From a virus, in the IMG/VR virus record IMGVR_UViG_3300010370_000202, positions 1 to 26,542 of that record: a DNA stretch of 26,542 nucleotides; one strand, given 5' to 3'. Both the position numbers and the translations under genes were made by a program. Positions 1-5,880 of the stretch are shown here, piece by piece (position 1 is the first letter of the stretch; every line of letters begins with the position of its first letter). Under the pieces are notes generated by a model. That model worked only from the letters and a program-made list of their open reading frames with translations. It was not told the DNA's origin and made no database searches.

Positions 1-4
1 AGTA

Positions 5-87
5 GCGAGTTTACTCAAGTGGTCAACGAGGGCAGACTGTAAATCTGCTGGCTTCTGCCTACGAAGGTTCGAATCCTTCAGCTCGCA
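5..87 (+). tRNA. tRNA-Tyr (GTA)
   Basis: Complete type II cloverleaf. The acceptor stem pairs 5-11 (GCGAGTT) with 80-86 (AGCTCGC), with A87 as discriminator. The anticodon arm is GCAGA-CTGTAAA-TCTGC, giving anticodon GTA. A long variable arm (GGC-TTCT-GCC) is present, as expected for bacterial tRNA-Tyr. The T arm is GAAGG-TTCGAAT-CCTTC at 63-79. CCA is not encoded. A second tRNA-like unit starts two bases downstream, so the two are probably co-transcribed. Confidence 0.95.
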
Positions 88-89
88 TT

Positions 90-205
90 AGGTGATCGGC
101 GTGGTGAGAACACGCAGTCTTGAGAAGAGTCTTGCCAGCGTAAAACGGTCTACGGTTAATCGACCGACAAAGTTGGACAAATGGGTTTAAATCCCATATC
201 ACCTT
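90..205 (+). tRNA. Aberrant tRNA-like gene, anticodon unresolved
   Basis: A perfect 7-bp acceptor stem (AGGTGAT 90-96 with ATCACCT 198-204) encloses a perfect T arm (ATGGG-TTTAAAT-CCCAT, 181-197) and a D-arm-like hairpin (GCGT 99-102 with ACGC 112-115). About 65 nt lie between the D and T arms where a normal tRNA has 22-40, and no clean anticodon arm is visible. Candidates are a Ser-like CTTGAGA loop near 119-125 without a good stem, or a GTT loop at 153-159 with G in place of U33. CCGAC-AAA-GTTGG at 164-176 could be a long variable arm. U8 and C56 are also replaced (C97, T188). It may be a decayed tRNA, a tRNA with a small insertion, or a tRNA mimic. Confidence 0.55.
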
Positions 206-207
206 TT

Positions 208-825
208 ATGCATAACATTAACATCCCTCATTTTTACTGCTATTTGCGAAAAGAGCACATGTATCAGCACCAGGATCATGTGGGAGAATTTGACAAAATT
301 TTGGTATTTGGTGCCCAATCTTGTGCCGGATATGCCATGACCTTCCATGTTATGACTGACTATGGCATCGTCCGCAGCCGCGTTCCTGTGCATATGCTCT
401 GCTGGAAACCGGATGCCCCATTGATGCCATTAGACCATCTTCAATTGTGGGATTGTTTTCATGAAAATGTATCCATGATAGAGTATGATGCTCTTTTTGA
501 TTGCAGGGCGAAGGTTATTTTGAAAGATCATTCTGAACATTGGGGTGATTATGTTATGACTTTTGATTGGTACAGAAATGCCTATTCTGAGGAACCTACC
601 CAATACAAGTGTCTCCACATGATTGCACTAGACAATGGAAACTATACACTCCAACCAAATAATAGAATTTTTTGGAAGAACATGTCATTTGTAACCAAAC
701 CATTCCCAGAGAAACCAGATTTTAAGGTGGACAACAAAGCCTGGAAATGCGAAGGAGAGAGTGACAGGTGGATTATTGACGGCCACGATGACAATTATTA
801 TTACGATATAAAGTCAACTAAATAA
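208..825 (+). CDS. Conserved phage hypothetical protein (205 aa)
   Basis: I recall similar proteins from T4-like marine phages but know no function. The protein is soluble-looking and aromatic-rich, with no signal peptide or membrane segment. Recognisable stretches are a HVMTDYG segment, a WDCFHE segment, a CLHMIALDNGNYTLQPNNR segment and a C-terminal YYYDIKSTK. I start at the ATG at 208 because the upstream in-frame ATG at 181 lies inside the T arm of the tRNA-like gene. No good ribosome binding site is visible, and the ATG at 259 is an alternative. The gene sits between tRNA genes and the tmRNA, on the same strand, and is probably transcribed with them. Confidence 0.75.
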   Translation: MHNINIPHFYCYLRKEHMYQHQDHVGEFDKILVFGAQSCAGYAMTFHVMTDYGIVRSRVPVHMLCWKPDAPLMPLDHLQLWDCFHENVSMIEYDALFDCRAKVILKDHSEHWGDYVMTFDWYRNAYSEEPTQYKCLHMIALDNGNYTLQPNNRIFWKNMSFVTKPFPEKPDFKVDNKAWKCEGESDRWIIDGHDDNYYYDIKSTK

Positions 826-889
826 AAATGGTATTGTTGATAACGGATTGAAATGCGACAACACAGGGGTTCGATTCCCCTCGGCTCCA

Positions 890-985
890 TTAGCCTAACC
901 GAAGGATTCTGCAATTCCTTAGAGATGGCGAGTAAAGTCCTCGTAGCAGCGGGGCAATCCCCGAAGTCCTAGGCTTCGGGAATCA
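890..985 (+). other. Spacer between tmRNA pieces, folds as a cloverleaf
   Basis: This segment joins the acceptor 3' end to the coding-piece 5' end and should be removed when the tmRNA is processed. A closing stem AGCCTA (892-897) with TAGGCT (970-975) encloses three hairpins: AAGGA/TCCTT (902-920), CGAG/CTCG (929-943) and CGGGG-CAAT-CCCCG (950-963). It lacks TTC-type T-loop bases and a usable anticodon, so it is not a normal tRNA. CCGAAG (899-904) can alternatively pair with CTTCGG (974-979). Confidence 0.6.
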
Positions 986-1068
986 GGGGCTGAACTGGCT
1001 TCGATTGGCGCAAAGTAATGAAGAAGGAGATACCCGTTACTGGCAACGAGGAACGTGAAACAACAGTT

Positions 1069-1107
1069 GCAAATTTAATTGCCAACGAATTGGCAATGGC
1101 TGCTTAA
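1069..1107 (+). other. tmRNA tag reading frame (ANLIANELAMAA)
   Basis: Resuming at GCA (1069-1071) gives a 12-residue tag, ANLIANELAMAA, ended by TAA at 1105-1107. An AN start and a small hydrophobic AA end are typical of tmRNA tags, which mark proteins for ClpXP-type proteases. The resume codon is inferred by analogy with bacterial tmRNAs that resume at GCA. Confidence 0.85.
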
Positions 1108-1120
1108 AGCAGTGGGGTTC

Positions 1121-1153
1121 CCCGGTTTCCCGCATCTGAAAACCGGGATTTTT
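1121..1153 (+). terminator. Intrinsic terminator after tmRNA
   Basis: CCCGGTTT (1121-1128) pairs perfectly with AAACCGGG (1140-1147) and is followed by a T run at 1149-1153. A small GGGG/CCCC element directly precedes it. It should end the tRNA/tmRNA transcript. Confidence 0.85.
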
Positions 1154-1155
1154 AT

Positions 1156-1183
1156 TTGACTAATAACATTATAAGTATATACT
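1156..1183 (+). promoter_or_regulatory. Putative sigma70-like promoter for the small-ORF operon
   Basis: TTGACT (1156-1161), a 16-bp spacer and TATACT (1178-1183) resemble a vegetative promoter placed right after the tmRNA terminator. The overlapping TATAAGTA (1170-1177) is one base from the T4 late consensus. Transcription from TATACT would start almost at the ATG at 1190. Confidence 0.4.
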
Positions 1184-1189
1184 ATTAAC

Positions 1190-1363
1190 ATGCCTAACTC
1201 AAAGCAACGCATTACTAGTCGTAAACACAAGCGCAGCCATGAACGCAGAAAGCGCCAACGCGCAGAAGCTTTAATGAATGCAAAAGTTGCCACTCTTCGA
1301 AAGCTTGACGAAATTGGCCAACTTCCCACTTCTGTCAAGCAAGCAAGGTTACCAAATGGCTAA
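1190..1363 (+). CDS. Very basic small protein (57 aa)
   Basis: The frame opens at ATG 1190 and is unusually rich in Arg and Lys in its first half (for example RKHKRSHERRKRQR), with a less charged tail ending QARLPNG. It has no membrane segment and no Cys motif. Such composition suits an RNA, DNA or ribosome binder, but I recognise no family. It is the first gene after the tmRNA terminator and promoter-like site, and its stop overlaps the start of the next gene by 8 nt, which supports translational coupling and a real gene. Function is inferred from composition only. Confidence 0.65.
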   Translation: MPNSKQRITSRKHKRSHERRKRQRAEALMNAKVATLRKLDEIGQLPTSVKQARLPNG

Positions 1364-1655
1364 AACCGAATCACAAATGTCACTCTCGGATCTCCGTAAA
1401 AAATACGATCATGTTGATTGTTTTTTTACTTACTATGACGGAGAAAAATGCACTTTTGATTTTTATGGAACAGATGTTTCTGGTAATGAAGTCAGAATTT
1501 CTCTTGGGGGCTGTCCTGCTTGGATCAAGCACATGGCTTTTGGTCCAAACGATCCTCTAAATATTACTGACGCAATGGAGCGTCATGTTCGATACATTTC
1601 TGTCACCGACAATCGTGGCAAATCTGTTTACGAGCAAATTTTTGACACTAACTAA
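1356..1655 (+). CDS. Hypothetical protein (99 aa)
   Basis: Not recognised. The start at ATG 1356 overlaps the end of the previous gene by 8 nt and is preceded by AAGCAAGG; an internal ATG at 1377 is an alternative. The frame is open further upstream, but that part overlaps the basic 57-aa gene in another frame. The predicted protein is compact and mixed alpha/beta, with FFTYYDGEKCTFDFYG and a conserved-looking GGCPAWIKHMAFGPNDP stretch. There is no signal peptide or membrane segment. It lies second in a four-gene + strand operon. Confidence 0.7.
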   Translation: MAKTESQMSLSDLRKKYDHVDCFFTYYDGEKCTFDFYGTDVSGNEVRISLGGCPAWIKHMAFGPNDPLNITDAMERHVRYISVTDNRGKSVYEQIFDTN

Positions 1656-1663
1656 GGAGTAAC

Positions 1664-2074
1664 ATGAATAATTCTGACCACAATGATTTTACCAATTGGC
1701 AAAATAGCGACGATGAACCCAACAATCCAAATAACTGGATTCCAGGTGGGTTCTTTTATTATGGGCCTAGCGAAAACTTTAAAAAGATGTTTGGAAACAA
1801 TCAAAACAATGAAGAGTTTTTGGATAACATGAAAGAATATTTAAACATGGATGATATTTTAAATCAATGGGCCAAACAGTTGCCACCAAAAAACAATCAA
1901 CGAAGAAATAAATCAAAAAATAATTTGCCAAAGACTACGATTTTTTCTCAAGAAGATTACATGAAACTTATTGAAATTCGTGGCTATCTCGCAATTACCG
2001 AACAAATGGCACACGTAAAGGCTTTAGATAAACTTCTTTCACAAATTAAAATTGTACCAAAGGATGAAAAATGA
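1664..2074 (+). CDS. Asn-rich hypothetical protein (136 aa)
   Basis: Not recognised. A canonical ribosome binding site (AAGGAG, 5 nt before the ATG) fixes the start. The first 60 residues are rich in Asn, Asp and Pro and probably disordered (NNSDHNDFTNWQNSDDEPNN), with a GGFFYYGPSENFKKMFGNN patch. A basic linker (about 75-90) precedes a helical C-terminal part (about 95-136). It overlaps the next gene by 4 nt (ATGA), so the two are translationally coupled. Confidence 0.75.
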   Translation: MNNSDHNDFTNWQNSDDEPNNPNNWIPGGFFYYGPSENFKKMFGNNQNNEEFLDNMKEYLNMDDILNQWAKQLPPKNNQRRNKSKNNLPKTTIFSQEDYMKLIEIRGYLAITEQMAHVKALDKLLSQIKIVPKDEK

Positions 2075-2289
2075 GTGAATACAAACCAGGCTCGGCTTAT
2101 AGTGAGGGATTTCAAGCTAGAATGAAAGGCGTATCCAGAACCAGCTTTACCAGTGAAAATCCTGTCTTCATTGAAGAGTGGTATGCTGGTTGGGATGACG
2201 CACATTCAAAAATTATTGAAGAAGCGAGAAGAGCAAACACATGCAGCAAACCAAATTGCTGCCGAAAGAAAAATTTTATTCAAGATTGA
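2071..2289 (+). CDS. RMF-like small protein (72 aa)
   Basis: The first 50 residues follow the pattern of ribosome modulation factor and related small proteins: a G-x-A-Y-x-x-G-F-x-A-R-x-x-G-x-S segment, a spacer, then EWYAGWDDA, matching the family's GY-A...W--GW layout. RMF binds the 30S subunit near the anti-Shine-Dalgarno and helps form inactive 100S ribosomes. A Cys-rich tail (CSKPNCCRKK) is unusual for RMF. The ATGA overlap with the upstream gene supports translation. Its 3' end overlaps the convergent - strand gene by 14 nt. Family assignment is from memory of the motif, and the function in a phage is inference. Confidence 0.6.
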   Translation: MSEYKPGSAYSEGFQARMKGVSRTSFTSENPVFIEEWYAGWDDAHSKIIEEARRANTCSKPNCCRKKNFIQD

Positions 2290-3751
2290 TATTACCTAAA
2301 TGTGGTATTTTTAGAGTCTCGGCATTTTTTTGCTGAGACTCTATTGTATCAACCAATTTACCGTTTCTTTTTACATGTCTAGGAGCAGAAACGCGAAGTT
2401 TTACGTGTTCTCCTCCACCCTCTCTACCTATGTTGCCTAAGTATGGATTTCCAGATTTAGATAAATCTGCAGACATATGAGTGGCTTCTAATCCAAGATG
2501 TTTTAATAACGCTTCGTCGTGAACTCTGTCCGAACCCTCTTCAGTATTATGTGTTATGTGAACATTTTTGTTATTACCAACAATCATCATCCCACCTTTT
2601 GATTTTAATATTGATGATATGCTTTGTTTCACAACATCTGCACCGCGTCTTAAAAATTTTCTCGCTTGACTTTTACCATATTCGCCAAAGTGTTGAATAA
2701 TTTTTGATGGATTTAATGTGTGAGATTTTCCAGTGGCAGAATCGATTTCAAGTTCACTGTGTGGAACTACAATATCATAAGTCGTTGAGTTTCGTCCGGG
2801 AACATGGCGTTGATACTTAGTTTCAATGTGTGAATAGTTCGCATCACCAGATAAATCGTGGTGAACAACTATGTCCGTTTTTTCATTTGATGGGTGAAAA
2901 ACCCCATATTCACCTACTTGTAGGTCTTCTTTTTTTCTTGCGTCTGAATTTTTTTTAAAACCTTTGGCATCCAATAGGCTACCAAAAGAATCATAAACCA
3001 ATTTTTCTCTTTCTTTATTTGATTCTTTAGTTTCAATTAAAAAATCAATATTGTTTAAATTATATTCTTCCATAAAACTTTTTGGAGCATAAGTTATCCA
3101 ATAAAGTTCATGTTCATCGGTATCTGGTCTTTTTGTTTTTAGAGCCATCTTACCATTTGGATTTCTTCTTTGAAATCTTTGCAAATATCTTTTAGTAGCA
3201 CTGTCTTGGATATGTTTCCACGCTTTGGCATTCTTAAATTGATCAAATTCATCTGGATCAACATCAAATATTTCTACTGGGGTTCTTCTAAAAAGTGGAG
3301 CAGCCATTCTAACATCATATCCGGCAACGCCACCTTTACTTTCATATTCTGATGGAGTGCTCAAAGATCCAGGAGCCCCAGCTCCACCCATGGCACCAAC
3401 ACCCATGTCTTCATTTAACAATTTTCCACCTTGGATGTAGCCTTCCATAAACATAATGAATTCTATTTCAGAAATACCAAAAGATTTGGCTTGTTCTGTA
3501 AAATATTGAAATGCCGATGAGTAGTTTGCTAACCTAGCCTTAGTGTAAGACATGGGCAACTCAGAAAAGATTTTTTTTAATTTTATGACAAAATATTCAA
3601 AAGGATCTATGCTGCTCTCGGGTTTTAACAGATTTCCTTGCTCGTCAATTGCCCCAGCACTATATGCTGTAAGCGCGGTGAATGGAGCTGCAATCGCCTG
3701 CGCCAGCGAAGCTATTGAGAATGATGATACAAAGCTTGAGGATGCTGGCAT
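2276..3751 (-). CDS. Late protein with possible PD-(D/E)XK nuclease core (491 aa)
   Basis: No family recognised. Residues 1-35 are Ser/Ala-rich and hydrophobic. A Gly-rich linker lies near 117-130. Around 243-312 the order is charged helix (KESNKEREKLVYDSF), a strand with D293 (TDIVVHH), and IETKY with E310 and K312. That D...ExK order is the layout of PD-(D/E)XK nucleases. The C-terminal third is basic and Gly/His-containing. The start is the ATG just after a CTAAATATT motif. Its 3' end overlaps the convergent RMF-like gene by 14 nt. It is the last gene of the leftward block, probably late and possibly virion-associated. The nuclease call is a hypothesis from motif order only. Confidence 0.7.
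   Translation of the reverse strand: MPASSSFVSSFSIASLAQAIAAPFTALTAYSAGAIDEQGNLLKPESSIDPFEYFVIKLKKIFSELPMSYTKARLANYSSAFQYFTEQAKSFGISEIEFIMFMEGYIQGGKLLNEDMGVGAMGGAGAPGSLSTPSEYESKGGVAGYDVRMAAPLFRRTPVEIFDVDPDEFDQFKNAKAWKHIQDSATKRYLQRFQRRNPNGKMALKTKRPDTDEHELYWITYAPKSFMEEYNLNNIDFLIETKESNKEREKLVYDSFGSLLDAKGFKKNSDARKKEDLQVGEYGVFHPSNEKTDIVVHHDLSGDANYSHIETKYQRHVPGRNSTTYDIVVPHSELEIDSATGKSHTLNPSKIIQHFGEYGKSQARKFLRRGADVVKQSISSILKSKGGMMIVGNNKNVHITHNTEEGSDRVHDEALLKHLGLEATHMSADLSKSGNPYLGNIGREGGGEHVKLRVSAPRHVKRNGKLVDTIESQQKNAETLKIPHLGNINLE
2313..2342. other. Strong hairpin at convergent gene ends
   Basis: A 12-bp stem (AGAGTCTCGGCA with TGCTGAGACTCT, one G-U pair) surrounds a loop of six T. It lies inside the 3' end of the - strand gene, 24 nt beyond the stop of the + strand operon. 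No T run follows on either strand, so it is not a standard intrinsic terminator. It could stabilise 3' ends or block readthrough into the opposing gene. Confidence 0.6.
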
Positions 3752-3756
3752 ATAAA

Positions 3757-3765
3757 AATATTTAG
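3757..3765 (-). promoter_or_regulatory. Late-promoter-like motif CTAAATATT
   Basis: On the - strand CTAAATATT ends 5 nt before the ATG at 3751 and includes the TAA stop of the upstream gene. It resembles the T4 late -10 TATAAATA and the cyanophage late NATAAATA. The very short spacing to the ATG is a caveat. Confidence 0.4.
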
Positions 3766-4187
3766 TTTTCAGCCATCAACAACTTTCGATCAACTCTGGG
3801 ATCGGTATTAATTTTATGGTATTCAACTTCTGGTATTTTTTTAATATTAAATTCCAAAAAAACCAAAAAAGATTTTAAATATGAATGCAATTTTGGTTCA
3901 AGCTTAAAAAATAATATTCGGCAACAATTTTCTTCACCGAATACATTTTTTAATATTATTATATGATTTATTATTAAGCGTTCACGTATTGATTTTAAAG
4001 TTTTGTGCTTATGTATTTTTTGTAATAATCTTTTCACATATTTTATTCTTTTTAAATCATCAACAAACTCATTTTTTCCAGAACACTCTGCATTAAAATA
4101 ATAGTTTTGACAGAAAGAAATAAAATTTTCATCTGTTAAAATTTTAAATGTATGTTCTTTCAAATTAATTGTTGCATCCACAGTCAT
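3762..4187 (-). CDS. Conserved T4-like phage hypothetical protein (141 aa)
   Basis: The protein resembles a widespread, uncharacterised family of about 140 residues in T4-like phages (I associate it with the name DUF7207). Typical features are an N-terminal acidic/aromatic part (ENFISFCQNYYFNAEC), a basic helix (DDLKRIKYVKRLLQK), the segment RERLIINHIIILKNVFG, and a helical C-terminus. I choose the ATG at 4187, preceded by GGTGG; the frame extends two codons to a GTG at 4193. It overlaps the 3' end of the 181-aa gene by about 23 nt. No enzymatic motif is visible. Confidence 0.75.
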   Translation of the reverse strand: MTVDATINLKEHTFKILTDENFISFCQNYYFNAECSGKNEFVDDLKRIKYVKRLLQKIHKHKTLKSIRERLIINHIIILKNVFGEENCCRILFFKLEPKLHSYLKSFLVFLEFNIKKIPEVEYHKINTDPRVDRKLLMAEN

Positions 4188-4710
4188 TACCACCGTTCAT
4201 TCCAAGATCTTCACTAGGTGCAATGACCATGTTTACTTTACGCAAATGATTTGGTTGTTTTTCTACGGTAACAACCAAAGCAAGGCAATAACCAAGTTTT
4301 TCCTTTATACCATCACCTTGTTTAAAGCCCTTTTCGTTTACATCATCATATGGATTTTGACCATAGATTCCAAGCTGTGGACTTCCATATTGAACTAATT
4401 GAAATACATTTGGGCCGTCTTTAAGTGAATTTTTATAATCAAAATCAAAACCAAAATGATTTAATTTTTGTTTTACTACGGCCAAAACACCATCTGGATC
4501 AATATATTCTCGGGTGCTCATTCCATACAACATGGCATTTATTCCATCTATAGAATAAGGAAGCTTAATATTAAAAGTTCCTTTGTCGGTCAATGCGCTG
4601 CCTTTATTTGCATGTTGTGGATCACCAATATAAAGACCACCGCCCTCTGTGTGTTCGGGGGCATTTTCTTGCAATACGCTAATTTTGTTTAGTAATTGTT
4701 TAAATTTCAT
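4165..4710 (-). CDS. Hypothetical late protein with leader-like N-terminus (181 aa)
   Basis: Not recognised by family. The N-terminus MKFKQLLNKISVLQE is amphipathic and ends in L-Q-E, resembling T4 capsid-targeting leaders (MKTYQEFIAEA type), which the prohead protease cuts after (L/I)-x-E. It matches the MNFKQLL start of the 788-aa gene in this cluster. The body is mixed alpha/beta with an IKLPYSIDGINAMLYGMSTREYIDP stretch split by loops, and ends in NDCGCNN. A CTAAATATT motif lies 10 nt before the start. A virion or internal role is inference. Confidence 0.7.
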   Translation of the reverse strand: MKFKQLLNKISVLQENAPEHTEGGGLYIGDPQHANKGSALTDKGTFNIKLPYSIDGINAMLYGMSTREYIDPDGVLAVVKQKLNHFGFDFDYKNSLKDGPNVFQLVQYGSPQLGIYGQNPYDDVNEKGFKQGDGIKEKLGYCLALVVTVEKQPNHLRKVNMVIAPSEDLGMNGGNDCGCNN

Positions 4711-4712
4711 GG

Positions 4713-4729
4713 TATTCTTTAATATTTAG
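4713..4729 (-). promoter_or_regulatory. CTAAATATT motif plus 13-bp shared block
   Basis: On the - strand CTAAATATT (4729 to 4721) runs into ATATTAAAGAATA, a 13-bp block also found exactly upstream of the 733-aa gene (11743-11755). The motif overlaps the stop codon of the upstream gene. It is probably part of a late promoter or translation-initiation region. Confidence 0.45.
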
Positions 4730-5880
4730 AAGTGATTATTTCTGTTCTTTATGAGGCCATAAAGGTCCGGGTTGTAATCAATACCCTCAATGGAGTCTAC
4801 GGTCTTTCTTGCAATTTCTTCTGTTACCTTTTTCCACTTACCGCCTTTTGCTTTGTAGCATTTAGCTGCCCATGCATTAGCATAAGCCGATGGATAAACG
4901 TCAAATTTTGCTTTAGCTTGTTGAATGCAAGAACTCCATTGTTTGGAATTTTTGGCTTTGTTTTTCTTTTCTTCTGTTAAATTTTCTTCCTCACTCAACA
5001 TCGCTGAAACTGGTTTTGCACTCCACGTTTTGCATGCCCAATACCGAGCCTTCCATCTTGGGCCAGGATTATCACAATTGTGTCGTGCTCTAAAATTTCT
5101 TCTTCTGTCCGGGTCATCTCGTTTAATTTCCATGTTCGGATCGCCAAAATTGACTTTCACTACATTACCACGGTCATTTCTAACAAAAACTTTATATTTC
5201 TTTACATCTCCACGCATTATTTTGTTTAATTTGACCTTTTTACCTTCACTTTCATGAACTGAAATTTTGTCGCCAAATTCATTAAATGAGGTTTCTTCAA
5301 GATTATCAACAAATCCCATTACGGTTGAACCATCAAACATTTCATAAATCTCTTCAGAATTTTCATTAGAAAATACAACGTTTATTCCATTTTCAGTTAA
5401 CTCTACAAAATCAACTTCAAGCATTTCCCCAGATTCATTGATTATAATATCACATGGAAGAAGTTCATGAGCTTGTATTGTATCAAAACTCATAGTAAAC
5501 ACTGAACTTTCTCCTTCAACCAAAAACAAGTCAAAACATTCTTTTACTTCGGTAACACCAGTTTTAACGTACACCGGTCTTTTTCCTTTTGCTGATCCTG
5601 TGCCCTTTTTACCTCTTCCAGCTTTCTTTTGGGCAACTCTTTTTCTTCTAACAAAAGATGCAATATTTTCTTTACCTAGTTTTTGAGCTTTTTGCTTGCT
5701 GAGGCAAGCTGAATAAGGATCCCCCTCGTCCGCATCACCACATTTACCAACTCTTTCGCCCTTTGTATTGTATCTGTCCCACCCCGGGCCACCACCAGCA
5801 GATTCTCTATTAAACCACTTGCCCAAACCTGATTTGGCGAATACTTTTTCTAATAAAATTTCGGTGGTTTTAGATATCAT
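4726..5880 (-). CDS. DUF5872-like multi-domain phage protein (384 aa)
   Basis: N-terminal residues about 15-75 (GLGKWFNRESAGGGPGWDRY ... YSACLSKQKAQ) match a Cys/Gly-rich motif I know as DUF5872 from large phages. A basic linker (65-102) follows. A beta-rich segment (about 130-190, HELLPCDIIINESGEMLEVD) has the feel of Hint/SH3-type barrels. Then comes VNFGDPNMEIKRDDPDRRR with a RARHNCDNPGPRWKARYWAC motif (243-284), common in marine phage proteins. The C-terminus (315-350, IQQAKAKFDVYPSAYANAWA) is a second DUF5872-like element. MISKTTEILLE resembles a capsid-targeting leader. It overlaps the upstream HNH-bearing gene by ATGA and has an AAGGA ribosome binding site. Enzymatic function is unknown. 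Confidence 0.75.
   Translation of the reverse strand: MISKTTEILLEKVFAKSGLGKWFNRESAGGGPGWDRYNTKGERVGKCGDADEGDPYSACLSKQKAQKLGKENIASFVRRKRVAQKKAGRGKKGTGSAKGKRPVYVKTGVTEVKECFDLFLVEGESSVFTMSFDTIQAHELLPCDIIINESGEMLEVDFVELTENGINVVFSNENSEEIYEMFDGSTVMGFVDNLEETSFNEFGDKISVHESEGKKVKLNKIMRGDVKKYKVFVRNDRGNVVKVNFGDPNMEIKRDDPDRRRNFRARHNCDNPGPRWKARYWACKTWSAKPVSAMLSEEENLTEEKKNKAKNSKQWSSCIQQAKAKFDVYPSAYANAWAAKCYKAKGGKWKKVTEEIARKTVDSIEGIDYNPDLYGLIKNRNNHF

Larger units (their letters stand above)
836..1120 (+). ncRNA. ssrA: Circularly permuted two-piece tmRNA
   Basis: tmRNA is a tRNA-mRNA hybrid that rescues stalled ribosomes and tags the nascent protein. Here the order is permuted. The acceptor piece (about 836-889) comes first, with T arm AGGGG-TTCGATT-CCCCT (865-881) and acceptor strand CGGCTCC-A (882-889). 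A spacer of about 96 nt follows, then the coding piece from 986. The coding piece opens with GGGGCTG, which pairs with 882-888 (including G-U pairs), followed by the conserved AACTGGCTTCGA. Helix P2 forms between 1005-1012 and 854-861 (7 of 8 pairs). A hairpin GTAATG/CGTTAC fits the first pseudoknot region. The tag frame (1069-1107) ends inside the usual stop-codon hairpin CTGC/GCAG (1100-1112). CCA is not encoded. Mature ends are inferred. The coding piece, about 130 nt, is compact compared with cellular ones. Confidence 0.93.

Noticed and set aside
181-207. Upstream start for the first protein
   Set aside because: ATG 181 is the first base of the T arm of the tRNA-like gene; translation from there would require the unprocessed RNA.
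892-975. A tRNA-Cys in the tmRNA spacer, suggested by a GCA in a hairpin loop
   Set aside because: The loop has 9 nt, there is no TTC T-loop, and the arm sizes do not fit a tRNA. Better described as a structured spacer.
1075-1338. 87-aa - strand open frame
   Set aside because: It lies across the tmRNA tag, terminator and the basic 57-aa gene on the other strand, so it is a shadow.
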